Positions 1 through 11,485 are shown, counted from the stretch's first letter. The stretch: 64,000 bases of DNA from Ascarosepion bandense (GCA_037127315.1 JBBBDQ010000310.1:5830001-5894000), one strand, 5' to 3'. Notes: generated by a model not told the origin, from the letters alone. A program made the numbers and translations.

Positions 1-200
1 TACATTTAAATTCTTGGAGATTGTAGTTGTCGGGGAAGCAAGTATACGGAAGGAAATTCCACAGGCGCAAAGTGCAAGAAAAGAAGCTGAAAGAGTAGTA
101 GTTGCGGTTACATTTTATTGGTTTCACTGTAAAAGGGTGGGACCTAGCTGCTAGTCTAGTAGCTTGGGTAAATTCATACAGGTTAAGGTTGCAGTGATCG
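1..200 (-). mobile_element. CR1/jockey-like LINE fragment, RT C-terminus
   Basis: Read on the minus strand, this stretch encodes the far C-terminal part of a non-LTR reverse transcriptase polyprotein, with the typical run ATRLAARSHPFTVK followed by LRLWNFLPYTCFPDNYNLQEF. The same protein segment appears in the better copies at 31456-32258 and 4400-6200. The element runs off the left edge of the window, so its 3' end is not visible. Its 5' side ends near 200 by truncation. Confidence 0.8.
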
Positions 201-812
201 AGGATACTTCTTCTTGAGAGTCTCTTTCTCAGAGCACTTTTTTCCAGGAAGAAGCTGTTCTGTCGAACTTACCTTTTCGTACTTCTCACCAATGGAATAC
301 AGAGGAAATGTGTATAGTTTTCAACAATGTAAGTGGCATGGCAGGTCCAAGCCGAGAAGGTCAGAACTGACGGAAACAAGAAATCTAGTTCGTCCGAACG
401 CTTTCCATGTAGAGTAGAAATAGAGAAACAAGAGGCTTGTCTCATTCCGCCTATGAAAGAGAGATTTGAAAGTGGAAAGTAATTCTTCTTTAACAAAGAC
501 ACGGAGACACGTTTGAACTCTATAAAGACTGGAAAGTGATGTCTAAGCAGTTACTGTTCAATTATGGCAACGTTACTCCATTTTCGATCTGCTCTGGCTC
601 TTATAAAATAGAGGATAGCATAAGGATAATTACTGGAGCGGCACAGGGAATCGATCATCTTACATGTATCTTTAGCCATGGATTGTATATAAGGGTTCCA
701 ATTGAGGTCAGGAGTGAATTTGAGGCCCAATATTCACTCTAGGTACGGTGCTTCCACGATGGGACATCAGTTCTTCGTGACCGGCGGTAGTTCGAAGTTT
801 GTTTCGATGATT
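201..812. other. No gene recognised
   Basis: Only short ORFs without recognisable domains are present here, and I see no repeat that recurs elsewhere in the window. Confidence 0.5.
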
Positions 813-813
813 C

Positions 814-885
<72 letters not shown>

Positions 886-912
886 CAGTCTCTTTATTAT
901 TTATCTCATTTT

Positions 913-974
<62 letters not shown>

Positions 975-1002
975 CAGTCTCTTTATTATTTATCTCAATT
1001 TT

Positions 1003-1059
<57 letters not shown>
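813..1059. repeat. ATCT microsatellite with higher-order structure
   Basis: Three ATCT tracts (about 813-884, 917-973 and 1006-1059) are separated by two nearly identical spacers of about 32 bp (885-916 and 974-1005), each starting TCAGTCTCTTTATTATTTAT. The repeating unit is therefore about 89 bp, made of spacer plus tetranucleotide tract. The apparent Tyr-Leu-Ser-Ile ORF across it is a translation artefact of the tetranucleotide. Confidence 0.95.
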
Positions 1060-1740
1060 ATTGTCTTATACATATTTGTATTTATATATGTTTACAGACG
1101 CACGCACGTACACACGCGCGCATATATTCATATTAATAAGCCAACACAAACATGTCAATATAATGATTTTAATTTAATTTATAAAATCTAATAATTTAAG
1201 TGTTTGAGATAAGTGCATTACATTTGCAATCTCAAATCAATTTTTCCGAAAGGCTACTTTTTCTAAAAAAATAAAATGCCTGAAAAAACCAGTAGAATTT
1301 ATTATTTTTCAATTATATTTTTTATTTTTTAAAATTTCAAGCATTTGAGATCACTAAGCCGCAAAGCATTTAATGAATAGACTCTAAATTCTGCTGTTTA
1401 CCTTATATATTCGAAGTATCTAAATAAATATCGTTTCAGAAAAAAGTAATGTCTATTCCAGTAACTCAAAATGCACTCTGGAGTTGAGAATTACAAAGCA
1501 CAGCATCTGAGATCCATCCACTGGACTACCGCACGAAGGTGCCTAAAATTGAAGAATTCCTCTCTATCTACGTTGGAAGCTATACATATATACTATTATA
1601 GAGCAGAAATGAATAACAAGATATTTAAGTGGTTCTATAAAATAAAACAATTTCGCTAACCCTTCTTTTATTTTTAGTGATTTATAACATTCATTTAATA
1701 ATGTGCATGAAATTTAAAAATTATTAATAAAAATCTAACA
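1060..1740. other. AT-rich, no gene recognised
   Basis: A short alternating purine/pyrimidine stretch (1080-1125) is followed by A+T-rich sequence with no sustained ORF and no recognisable repeat. Confidence 0.5.
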
Positions 1741-1890
1741 TCTGCCGACAGCTTGAACCGCTAACATGTGTTATCACTCTCGGGTCAGAGACAACAACAA
1801 TTAAGTGGTGTTTCCCCACTCCTCAATATCTCCCGATCAAAGGCCTTGCTGCCGGATGTAGTTTATCGTCATAACCAGGGCGGGACGTCT
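1741..1890 (+). repeat. Four-member dispersed repeat family, copy 1 (inverted-repeat arm)
   Basis: This arm is inverted relative to 2355-2510. The shared core includes TCTCCCGATCAAAGGCCTTG and then a TAGTTTATCGTCATAA block. Further relatives lie at 34450-34595 (plus) and 41950-42075 (minus). It has no coding potential. It may be a terminal portion of a DNA transposon or a foldback element, but no transposase can be assigned to it. Confidence 0.6.
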
Positions 1891-1939
1891 AATAATACAG
1901 TTACATTTCTCCATATATGACGAGATAACTTAGTAGTAG

Positions 1940-2095
1940 GTTTAATGCAGTCGGAGTACCAAGGAGAACAATGCATTAGAACAATTGTCATGAAAACATT
2001 GACAGAAAAGACAGCGGTAGAAAAATGAGGTCGATGTGTCAGATCAGGACCAATAACATTACAGACACATCTTTGGACATCATCAAAATCTCTCT
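1940..2095 (-). mobile_element. CR1/jockey-like LINE fragment
   Basis: The minus strand corresponds to the RT C-terminal segment of the family (compare 31690-31830): a frame reading CNVIGPDLTHRPHF can be followed, matching CNVIGTDLATRLQPL of the 31.5 kb copy. It sits between the two arms of the inverted repeat at 1741-1890 and 2355-2510. Confidence 0.65.
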
Positions 2096-2128
2096 CTCTC
2101 TCTGTCTTTGCTTTTTTTCTCTCTCTCT

Positions 2129-2174
<46 letters not shown>

Positions 2175-2205
2175 GTGTGTGTATGTGTGTATGTTTGTGT
2201 GTGTG
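2086..2205. repeat. CT, AT and GT microsatellite cluster
   Basis: A CT tract (2088-2128) runs directly into an AT tract (2130-2168) and then a GT-rich tract (2172-2205). The composite CT-AT-GT order is seen directly. Confidence 0.95.
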
Positions 2206-2354
2206 TGCACGTATATAAGAAAATTTAGAATATTTTTAGATAATTTTTTTTACTGATGAACGAAGTTAATAAAACAAAATATATCTATTTAAGCAAAATT
2301 TACATTAACAAAACAAATCTTTATTAATGTTATACAATTTTTAATATAACTGTA

Positions 2355-2510
2355 TCTTTAGACGTCCTGCTTATGACGATAAACTACAACCGACAGCAAG
2401 GCCTTTGATCGGGAGATTGTAGTTTTTAGGAGCGTAGAGCCCCCTCTTAACTACTGCTGTTCCCAAGTCCACCATGACTCGGGAGTGGTAGCATCTGTTA
2501 GTGGTCCTAG
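2355..2510 (-). repeat. Four-member dispersed repeat family, copy 2 (inverted-repeat arm)
   Basis: This is the reverse-complement partner of 1741-1890; homology extends over most of about 150 bp with small indels. The two arms enclose about 465 bp holding a LINE fragment and a microsatellite cluster, so the spacer was probably built up by later insertion. Confidence 0.6.
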
Positions 2511-2659
2511 CTATGGGAAAATATTTAACCACCAAACTGGGGGAAAAACTATTGGAGTAAATAGACTCATTGGAGTAGATAGACTAAACTATCACCCGGT
2601 TCACACTCCACCCACGTCTATTGAACAGGTGAAGAGGCTCATCCCTTGTTTCCTGTTTA

Positions 2660-2757
2660 GGATGCGGTTTCCGGTTTTCTCTTTTCCAATCTTTTCACTC
2701 CTATGTAACCCCCTGCACATCAGTGCCGTTACTGCCTTGCTCGGGGTGATATGATTA
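2660..2757 (+). mobile_element. CR1/jockey-like LINE 3' end with A tail
   Basis: The last ~60 bp (ATGTAACCCCCTGCACATCA, then TGCCTTGCTCGGGGTGA) are the conserved 3' terminus of the family. It recurs in plus orientation at about 6140-6200 and in minus orientation at 31264-31320, 44879-44935, 47051-47100 and 57775-57830. An A-run follows directly (2757-2768), as expected for target-primed insertion. Confidence 0.75.
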
Positions 2758-2768
2758 AAAAAAAAAAC

Positions 2769-3610
2769 ACTAAGAAAGTATAAAACAATATTTTATTAAA
2801 ATACCAGCAATACATTTTCATTGCAAAAAATTACCCCTTTATTATTGTATTGTTATTATTGTACCCCTTTATTATTATACATTATTGTAAACAAACAAAT
2901 TCCCCTCCAAAAATATTACCAGCAATACATTTCTGTTAAGAAATAAATACTACTGCCATCTTCAAAAATTAAATTTCGACATCAAATAACCCATAAGGAG
3001 TCGATTTGTCGCTACGCAATCAAACATACATATCGTAAGAAAATTTTGATCGTTACTAATTTCAACTCTGCTTATTTATTTACTTTAAAGTTTCCCTACT
3101 CCAAGTTGTTTTATTACTTAGTAAGAAAAGGCGATATCCTGAAATATATCCAGGACCATGACTGTTTCGACGTATCTTCATGTGAGTAAATTATATTTAT
3201 ATTTTATTGAAATGACATTTTCAGGATCAAAACTGTAATAACGAAAGTTCCGGTGTCAAATACATATATCAAGTGTGTTATTAAACTTTAAGTCCATTTT
3301 GTATTCGGATCAAGATGAAAATATGCGAACACAAAAGGGGCATAAAATTTAACAACACAAGTCAATGCACTTGTGTGCCACTTTCTTTGGCTTCGAAAAT
3401 GCCTTTTTAATAAAAGATTGATATAATCTAAGACGAAGATTTATTGAATGTATCGCTATCTACGAGCTCCATACATTTTATATAACACCAGGCCATTTCA
3501 GTTAATCACATATTCTTACTAAATTAAGGTGGAAAGAATGTGACATGCGTAAACCTTTATATTAAAGGAAAAAAATGACAGAAAAGAAATAAATTGAAAT
3601 TAAGCAAGAC

Positions 3611-3613
<3 letters not shown>
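2769..3613. other. AT-rich, no gene recognised
   Basis: A short local duplication is present: ACCAGCAATACATT occurs at about 2802 and 2919, and CCCCTTTATTATT twice near 2836-2876. No coding signal was found. Confidence 0.5.

Positions 3614-3690
<77 letters not shown>
3614..3690. repeat. AT then AG microsatellite
   Basis: An uninterrupted AT tract (3614-3652) abuts an AG tract (3653-3698, with minor interruptions). Confidence 0.95.
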
Positions 3691-3698
<8 letters not shown>

Positions 3699-3699
3699 T

Positions 3700-4399
3700 G
3701 AAAGAGTGTTTGTGTATATGAGAGCGGAAGAAAGAGAGATAGATAGAGGGTGATGCTAACGAACCAGTTTAAATTTAGTAATCGTCGATACAAAATTGAG
3801 GAAAGCAAAAGTCAAATTTTCATTAGATGAAATCTTGTCAACCGTTATTAACTTTTGACAAAAATTTTTCATCTTAATTTTAGTTGTTTTTCATAGCAAT
3901 TATTCAGTTGACCAGAGAGTAATTGTTTGAAGTAATTGCGATGAAAACAAATAAAATAAAAACATAAAACAACTAAAGAGAAAGAAATTACGCGAAGAAA
4001 AATTTCCATGGTTTATTCAATATTCCGTTTGGCTATGGTTTAAAAGCAGATTTGGCCTCCTATTATATAGCAGTTACCAGGCTTATCCTTCAATTTATTT
4101 GAATAAAACAGGAGAAAGAGAAATTGTTCAAGAATATTAATAAACAATAAATGGCAAATCAAAAATCGGATATATCATAATTCTTTTGTCAATAATGCTC
4201 AATAATTGATAATGCTTTTTCAAACCGATTTCAATGTATAAATACATGATTAGTTGTGGCCATATAGCTGTGGCATACATGTTGCCTGCAAAGAATTTGA
4301 TACCGTGTCAGCGGAAGGATTATTAGGACAGAAAAATGAAGTGACTCTATCTTCAAGGTAGGGACTGAAATATAAACTTTATTTCCGAGTTGGGAACAC
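3700..4399. other. AT-rich, no gene recognised
   Basis: No sustained ORF and no match to any other repeat in the window. Confidence 0.45.
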
Positions 4400-6200
4400 T
4401 TCTAGCTTTTTCTGAAGCAACTATGGCAACATTAGACCATTAGTATATGAATTTACAACAGATTACAATAACTCTAATGGACCTGATTCACTGCTAGATC
4501 TCTGTTTCACTTCTAACCCTGATGCTTACCATGTCATGCAGCATTGCCTTTTAGCAACACTGATCATGCTGTGGTTTTGTTAATATTTCCTTCTACTTCC
4601 CCTCCACACCAGCACCTCCGACCAGAAGAATATCTTACTGCTAGCAAAGAGCAGACTGGGAGTCGTTTCGCAATTTTCTGTGTGATAGCCGTCTGAACTA
4701 AAGTTCATCTGAATGACACTTATATTACCCCCTCGCTGGTCGCTAACATAATTTCGAAGCTTGACCCTCATAAGGCGAGCGGGAGTGACGGAATCCCAGT
4801 CATTGTCCTGAAGAAATGTGCCCCTGGTCTCTCCTCTGTTCTCTCCAAACTCTACAACTACTGTCTCTCTGCTTCTTGCTTTCCTGCCTGCTGGAAGTTC
4901 TTCTTTGTGGTTCTTATATTTAAAAACTCTGCAGAACACTCAGACCCCTCTAATTATTGCCCTATAAGACTCCTACCAATTTTTGGTAAAGTGTTCGAGG
5001 CTATCATCAATGCTGAAGTGGTTCAACATCTCACAGCCCACAATCTCTTCTCCAATAAACAGTTTGGTTTCTGGATCACCAGGTCTACTGCTGATATGAT
5101 AACGACTATCTCAGAGTATATATAACAGACTCCCGATAAGAACGGCGAAGCTCGATCTGTTTCCCTAGATATCTTCAAAGCATTTGACGGAGTCTGGCAT
5201 ACTGGTCTTCTGCTCAAGCTACAGGGCTCTGGTATAACCACGCTTGTTTTGATCTAATCCAGTCGATCCTTTCAAATTGGGTAATGCATGTAGTATTGAA
5301 CGCTTATACACCATATACTATCATACGAATGCGGTTGTCCCTCAAGGCACTATTCTAAGCTCCTACCCACATCAGCATCGATTAGGCTCATCTCCCTGAA
5401 AGTAAAACACTGCACCTCTTCGGCGTAACTCTCTCAGCCGACCTCGAGTAGAATGACTACAGTGAATACATAACTAAATCTGCTGCTAGGAAGGTAGGTT
5501 CACTGTGTAGGACCAGAAGATTTTTCTCGTCTGAATCCATCTTGCACATATATAAATCTACTATCCAATTTTTCATTGAATACTGCTGTCACATCTTGTC
5601 GGGTGCCCCTGCTATTCATCTCGGGGTTCTTGACAAAATCCAACGGAGAATCTGCAAAGTAATCGATCCTGATCAGTAGCTCCTATAGTTACTTTCTCAC
5701 CGATAAAATGTGGCTTCCCTCTGTCTTTTCTACAAATGCTTTTACTGCTTCTGATCCGACGAGTTTAGTTCTCTAGTGCTTCCTCTGAATGAATTTACTC
5801 GAGCTACTAGACTAGCAACTAGGTTTCACCGTTTTACAGTGAAACCAATAAAACGAAACCGCAACTTTTACACCCTCAGCTTCTTTTCTTGCACTTCCCG
5901 CCTGTGAAATTCCCTTCCGCATACTTGCTGCCTTGACAGCTACAATATCCAAGAATTTAAATACAATATCAATTGCTATCTCTTATTTCCTTGACTCACA
6001 TCCTTTTCCTGACAGCCCTTGTATCATGTTCTTCTTCCTTTCCACTCTACTCTCATGCAGCTTTCTTAACATCAGTGTTCTCATCCTTCTTTTGCCCATT
6101 TTCTGACACCCCCTCTAACCTGTTCCTCTTTCTCATCACTCACCTCTTATGTAACCCTCTGCACACCAGTGGCAGCACTGCCTTGCTTGGGAAAAATGAT
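4400..6200 (+). pseudogene. CR1/jockey-like LINE polyprotein (endonuclease end and RT), degenerate
   Basis: This is the longest LINE relic in the window. It would copy element RNA into DNA at a nicked target. In order one can read the end of the endonuclease domain (a TDHAVVL motif near 4560, as in SDHNLI of relatives), the RT fingers (DPHKASGSDGIPV near 4765, then SDPSNYCPIRLL near 4940) and RT motif A (SLDIFKAFDGVWH near 5165, catalytic Asp kept). A VPQGTIL block follows near 5338 and the C-terminal SLCRTRRFFSSESILHIYKS block near 5500. Multiple stops and frameshifts break it. The expected YADD catalytic motif is missing: sequence jumps from VPQGTIL (~5350) straight to the segment that normally lies ~60-80 residues after YADD, so an internal deletion is likely. 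The conserved 3' terminus ends at ~6200. The 5' end is truncated near 4400. Confidence 0.85.
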
Positions 6201-7107
6201 TTTATATTAAATAATGGTATAGCAAAGTGCAGTTTTAATGAATTTTAGTAGTTACTGCGACCTGGTAACTAAATGAAGAGAGACCATCTTGTGTGTTTCT
6301 TTTAGCAGTTTTACATTTATCATGAACAGGGTTGAGCCCCGTTAGGTTACCTTGCTCAAGAAACACAACCTTTGAATCGGAGTCAGTTTATTATAAATGG
6401 GTAGTAATTTCGTCTTACGGTTGTGAATGTGGTTAAACGAAATGATTTATCGATGCTCACAATGCAGTCTTATGGAATAGCAGTTAGAGATTTTATTGGA
6501 AGGAGAGAGAGTAAGGTTATCTGTCGTCAATATACAGTTTTCTTGTCCGCGAGCGAGGAATAATAACTGGTGAGTCAGTAGGAATGGTGGCGTGTAAGAC
6601 AAAAGACGAACAATATGGACATCACTAATATCAGGCAATGAACAATGTGTGGTTGAAAAAAATGAAAAGAAAATGAACGAAGCACAGGATAAAAATATCT
6701 ATCTAAATATAATTTCTTCCTATATTTTGAAGTTTTTTTACCAAGGAGAAAAAATAAAATAAAACAAAATTGCATCCTTCAACATTTTTGTGTCTAGGTC
6801 TGTTGGTAAATAATCTTTTTTCAGATAAGATAAAATTATTTTGTATGCTTAAGATTTACTTTCATTCTGGTAAAACACAAAAAATAAACTTTAAATTAGT
6901 TTGAAAAATATATATTCCTTGCATATTAATATAATCTTTGCATGAGTATATATATAAACATACATATATGTGCGGGTGTGCTTGTGCCTATGTATGTTTG
7001 TATGCCTGTGTGTATGTATATCTATCTATGTCTGTGTGTGCTTGATGTTGATTTTTACGAAAGCGAATCTAATGATACTGTATCACGATTTAATTTTTAT
7101 GTATCTT
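6201..7107. other. No gene recognised
   Basis: Short ORFs only. TA and TG-rich stretches at 6945-7035 look microsatellite-derived. Confidence 0.45.
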
Positions 7108-7114
7108 TGCATGG

Positions 7115-7171
<57 letters not shown>

Positions 7172-7201
7172 CGTGTGTGTGCGCGTGTGTGTGTGTGTGC
7201 A
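7108..7201. repeat. AT then GT microsatellite
   Basis: A short AT tract (7112-7130) runs into an imperfect GT tract with GC interruptions (7131-7201). Confidence 0.95.
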
Positions 7202-8319
7202 TATTCCCATTCTGTCACGTTCATGAAGAGAGAGAGGCAATAGCGAGGCTGTGCTTATTAGAGAGACATGAGCTAAGCAATGCCGACTCAGTTAATTCTT
7301 TTTACTACCAGTTAATAAACTTAAAACTTTGGCGCTAATTATGACAATTCTCACAGAGATCAAGAAATAGGTGAGGAGGGGAAACAATGAAACTATTAAA
7401 CAAGATTAAAACAAATATATTCGTACAATAATTAACGAAAAAAGAAATGATGTTAAGTGGTTTCAAGTGAGTATAAAATAGAAAAAACCTCCTAATAGAC
7501 AGAGGGAACAAATAAAATGCTCCTTCTGCTTACACAGAGTTGGTTGGTGTAACTTAATATGGACCGCTTAAAGCAAACATAAATGATGAGCGGTCCGGGC
7601 TCAGTGAAAAACTGTGAATGAATCGTTTGCATATTTACTCGGACATTTCGGGTTATCAAGTGCCGGCGAATAGCCGAATCATGCACAGATTATTTATTGC
7701 TTAATCTATACAACAAATTCGCCACAATGCCATTAGAGAGGTGGAGGCAAGTCTGGTCAACAATAACTATCTTAGACCTATTTAATCAGATTGATGACCC
7801 ATTCATCAATTACAAGTTACTCATTTACTATTTATCCATCACCAATCTTTCCTACATATACCATATTACCACAAAACCTACAAAAAATACGCATGACATA
7901 AAGATCTTTGTGTATTAATGTTTATTTTGTATTTTTTTTCAATTTTTTGAAAAAATATATTTAAAAAATATAATGATATGAACTGAGAGTGGACAAACTC
8001 TAAAAGAAAACTAAAATATAACAAAACATTATGACTAAAATTAACAGACCTTAGCAGGACCCGTCCATACCATAAAATAACTACTGTATTCTGCCAATAT
8101 ACAGAATCAAGAAAGTCACTCACTAACAGAGGGGAAGGGTAAAATAAATATTGGAGTGGGGAAATCAAAGACTGACCCAGTCGAGATACTAAACTACAAG
8201 GACAAAAACAAACTGGGGAGGTTGTGAATCTAGATATGGATCATGACTGAAGATAATATCAGGAACAGGCCAGAAACACATTAACTAGGTAGTCAAAGAG
8301 AATCTCTTTGTAACTGATG
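7202..8319. other. No gene recognised
   Basis: Mixed-composition sequence without a sustained reading frame. I see no repeat partner in the window. Confidence 0.45.
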
Positions 8320-9130
8320 CTGTACTTTTTGTCGCTTCCGATGCGGCTCCTGTAGTTGATTGTGCGGCTCTTGCTGCTGCTGCAGCTTCTTCAGAGAAGC
8401 AGCTTTTTGCTGGGGCAGATTAGTTTCAGCCTTAACTCCCGTAGGGCCGCGCTAGTCTTTTCTCACTCCACCAACTTCTTCGGAATTGTTATTCGTATTG
8501 GGGTATGATTCTTGCCAGGACACTATTTCGCCAAGTGTCCCGCAGTGCTACAGGACAAGTAGTGAAACCGTCGGCCCTCCGCAACCATGCAGATTGTCCG
8601 ACCTCGATAGATCAATACATTTGGGATGTCAAGGAATTCTTTACGGGTCAGGGTAACTTTGCGCTGCAAATGATCGTAACATCTCTCGCCCTGGGTGATT
8701 GACCCGCTATTGTCAGGGTCACTTGCCGCGTAAAGTCGTCGGTGGCGAAGCTCGATTTGCTCAGTATTGATAAGACATCCTTCACCTTCCCGTATTTCAT
8801 AAAGACGGCTACCAGGTGGTCTTCAGTGATTCCCAAAGAAACCCCATTCATAGAGAACCGCGTTTTCGGGTGCCGATATCATCCGTCTAGAGTTTGAGAG
8901 GCTTTGTTGTCCTGACAACACCTTGGCTTTCTCTTTCGTTTTTATCAGGATAATCACAGATGACATGAGCTCTTTTTTCCAGCACTTTCGGTGCTATTTA
9001 AAGATTTTTTATAGCCTCTTCCAAGGTCTCTCTGCTATCGCAAATCACAAATGAATGTAGGACAAGCCATCTTTGACAAAAACAACACGCAATCTGACAG
9101 TAGACAAATCTGATGTAATACAAGACGACA
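8320..9130 (-). pseudogene. Retroelement gag-like/ORF1-like protein with zinc knuckle, degenerate
   Basis: The minus strand carries a G+C-richer protein relic unlike its AT-rich surroundings. The clearest part (8648-8870) reads PKTRFSMNGVSLGITEDHL, then FMKYGKVKDVLSILSKSSF, an RRM-like layout known from gag-like zinc-knuckle proteins of retroelements. After a frameshift near 8675 it continues with VTLTRKEFLDIPNVLIYRG (~8610-8670), AEGRRFHYLSC and AGHLAK, then a stop and CPGKN (~8525-8560). This corresponds to a C-x2-C-x4-H-x4-C knuckle in which the first Cys has become Tyr and the residue before the last Cys has become a stop. A Gln/Ala-rich tail follows to about 8320. The normal role would be binding of element RNA in an RNP particle. 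No intact RT lies next to it, so the class (LINE ORF1 or another retroelement) is undecided. Confidence 0.6.
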
Positions 9131-9827
9131 CTGTCAGCCAGCATTGATTTTTCTCAGCTAGTCACAGTAATTAAAAATAAACAAGACAAAGGCTGGGACC
9201 AAAAACTACAATGCATTTAATTACATTCGTAGGATAACTTGCATCGCATAAGATATGATGAATATTTTCCAATTCTTGATTAAGTCTACAAAGAGAACAA
9301 ATCATAGACACACGATGATGGAAGAAGGTAGAAATCAGGTTTATCTTAGGAGACTTAAAAAAAAAAGAAGACTTCCAGTTGGTGTACAAACCCGTGAATA
9401 AACCTCATTCAACCAGTATATACAAAAAAAGGCAAAGTAAACTGTTTTCCACGTCCATGGTAAATTGAAGAGAGGAATGAATGGAATTGAGTTGTGTATG
9501 AAAAATCTTAACATCGTTGATGGGATCAAAAATAGAGAATCCCCAATCTGTTTTGTGAGCGCAAAAGGAGCGTATTATTCGCTTCCTCTCTCTATTTTGA
9601 AAATCGTGAATAAAATGTTCCTATTGCATACTCACTTAGAACCATTTATCGTCATTTTTTCTTTCGTTAATTGTTTTACTAATAATATCTTTTTGGGTTC
9701 CAATGTTTTCCCTCTACCTCTCTTTCTTTATTTCCGTGAGTATTGTCTATTTTTCGTCATAATTAACACCAACTGTTGGCCGAAATGAGTCATTAATGTT
9801 CTTGGTATTAAGTCCTTGTTTATATAT
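9131..9827. other. Mostly unassigned; possible LINE Cys/His tail on minus strand
   Basis: On the minus strand at about 9210-9330 a frame reads ICSLCRLNQELENIHHILC, a C-x2-C-x9-HH-x3-C pattern. It resembles the Cys/His segment after the RT domain of several LINE clades. It is short and isolated, so it is not called as a separate element. The rest shows no signal. Confidence 0.3.
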
Positions 9828-9844
9828 ACATTATCACAAATAAA

Positions 9845-9898
<54 letters not shown>

Positions 9899-9915
9899 TT
9901 TATTTGTGATAATGT
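9828..9915. repeat. Foldback: 22 bp inverted arms around an AT tract
   Basis: The left arm ACATTATCACAAATAAACAC (9828-9847, continuing CTA) is the exact reverse complement of the right arm at 9894-9915. Between them lies an uninterrupted AT tract of about 45 bp. The whole 88 bp can fold into one long hairpin. Confidence 0.9.
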
Positions 9916-10046
9916 ATAGTGCCAGGGTTGTTGTTTTTCAGAGGTTTACCTGATTTAAAACAGCCCTGACATGTGAGAACATCATAACGGTGTCCTCACG
10001 ATACTTCAAAATCGGCATGAATATACTCTGTTGAAGTGATACTCTT

Positions 10047-10049
<3 letters not shown>

Positions 10050-10136
<87 letters not shown>
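10050..10136. repeat. AT then GT microsatellite
   Basis: AT tract 10050-10091, then GT tract 10092-10135. This is the same order as at 7108 and 63150. Confidence 0.95.
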
Positions 10137-10138
<2 letters not shown>

Positions 10139-10180
10139 GAAATACACATATGTATAAATATTATTCAGATGTTAATGAAA

Positions 10181-10402
10181 AAATGCTCCAGTAGGTTACC
10201 ATTACTGACTTCTCTAGACTGGTTGCCAACTAAGGCTATGAAATCCAATCTCTCCGTCTATTTAACCCATAGCTAGAGGAAGAAATGATGGATTCATACC
10301 TGTCCCAAAGGTATTTGTACGTAAGTGAATGCAACGAATTAAACTGGAATTCGAACTCGGTTCTCCGATTTCTCTCTTCTAGATGATAGCCACGGCATCA
10401 CA
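10181..10402 (-). mobile_element. tRNA-derived SINE, partial
   Basis: This copy matches the family described at 28019-28323. It lacks the terminal ~80 bp at its 3' side. The B-box region (AATTCGAACTCGG on the plus strand) is present near 10350, and the A-box side near 10395 is diverged. Confidence 0.8.
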
Positions 10403-10571
10403 GCCTGTATCCAAGCTATTAATTATATATTAATAAATATACATATCATCCTACGTCTGTGGCACAGCTCGGAGTTTCATACACTACGCAATCATCAGGT
10501 GCATATTACAAAATAATCGTTTAATATTTTTGAATTTAAGATCTCTCAAACTAAATCTTACAATGTTTGGG

Positions 10572-10574
<3 letters not shown>

Positions 10575-10615
<41 letters not shown>
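10575..10615. repeat. AT microsatellite
   Basis: Uninterrupted AT tract. Confidence 0.95.
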
Positions 10616-10617
<2 letters not shown>

Positions 10618-10815
10618 GAGTTAATACCTCAGAAAATAAATACCAATTTAAAGATGCACATTTTATGAACATATTATATCATCAATATTATATATCATAT
10701 CATAGATTATGCATATTTGTTATCTTTCTCTTTTCGGTACTTATCAATATACCTGATATTGGGTAAAGTGCTCAAAAGGGTATGTTATCTATGGGTTAAC
10801 ATACCTCTATTTTCA

Positions 10816-10816
<1 letters not shown>

Positions 10817-10872
<56 letters not shown>

Positions 10873-10882
10873 CACACACACA
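10817..10882. repeat. CA microsatellite
   Basis: CA tract with one TG interruption near 10870. It directly abuts the SINE at 10887. Confidence 0.95.
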
Positions 10883-10886
10883 TAGG

Positions 10887-11098
10887 CTGAAAATTCTTTC
10901 CGCAGTAGGCTGCCATTAATTTTTGCAGTAGTCTGGTTGCCAACCAAGTCCTGCTATTCAACCGATATCAGGAAGAAAAGGAGACGGATTAACATCTTTG
11001 TAAAAGGTATTTTCGTGTAAATGAAGGCAACGAATTCATATGTAATTTTATGATTTCTTGTTCCGAGCCGACATCCACTACACCACAAAGCACATCCC
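10887..11098 (-). mobile_element. tRNA-derived SINE, partial
   Basis: The tRNA-like head (TCCGAGCCGACATCCACT on the plus strand near 11060) and middle are present. The B-box is damaged and the 3' end is missing at the junction with the CA tract. Confidence 0.8.
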
Positions 11099-11162
11099 AA
11101 AAATAAATATGAAACACTTCAAGAATTTTCTTGTCATCCTTGCGCCTATAAAAACGTGAATA

Positions 11163-11183
11163 TGTGTGTGAGTGTGTGTGTGT

Positions 11184-11226
<43 letters not shown>
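11163..11226. repeat. GT microsatellite
   Basis: GT tract with GAGT interruptions. Confidence 0.95.
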
Positions 11227-11228
<2 letters not shown>

Positions 11229-11434
11229 GTCGAGACGAGTGCAACAATTTTATTCTGTTTCCGTCTCATGAAACGCCAATCCAGCGAGAGGGAGTATCGG
11301 TAGAGTTTCACAATATGGGCAGCTGTTATCGGAAAATGCGGCTAGTGTGTTTATTCTTAAGTTTTGAATGACTTCAGTGTCTTTCAGTGGAATGACTTGA
11401 TTTATTTTTTAAACTCAAGGTGACCCATGCCAGT

Positions 11435-11440
11435 TATATA

Positions 11441-11482
<42 letters not shown>
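11435..11482. repeat. AT microsatellite
   Basis: AT tract with one GT interruption at about 11446. Confidence 0.95.

Positions 11483-11485
<3 letters not shown>

Noticed and set aside
813..1059. ORF rich in Ser-Ile-Tyr-Leu across the ATCT tract
   Set aside because: The tetranucleotide has no stop in any frame; this is a translation artefact.
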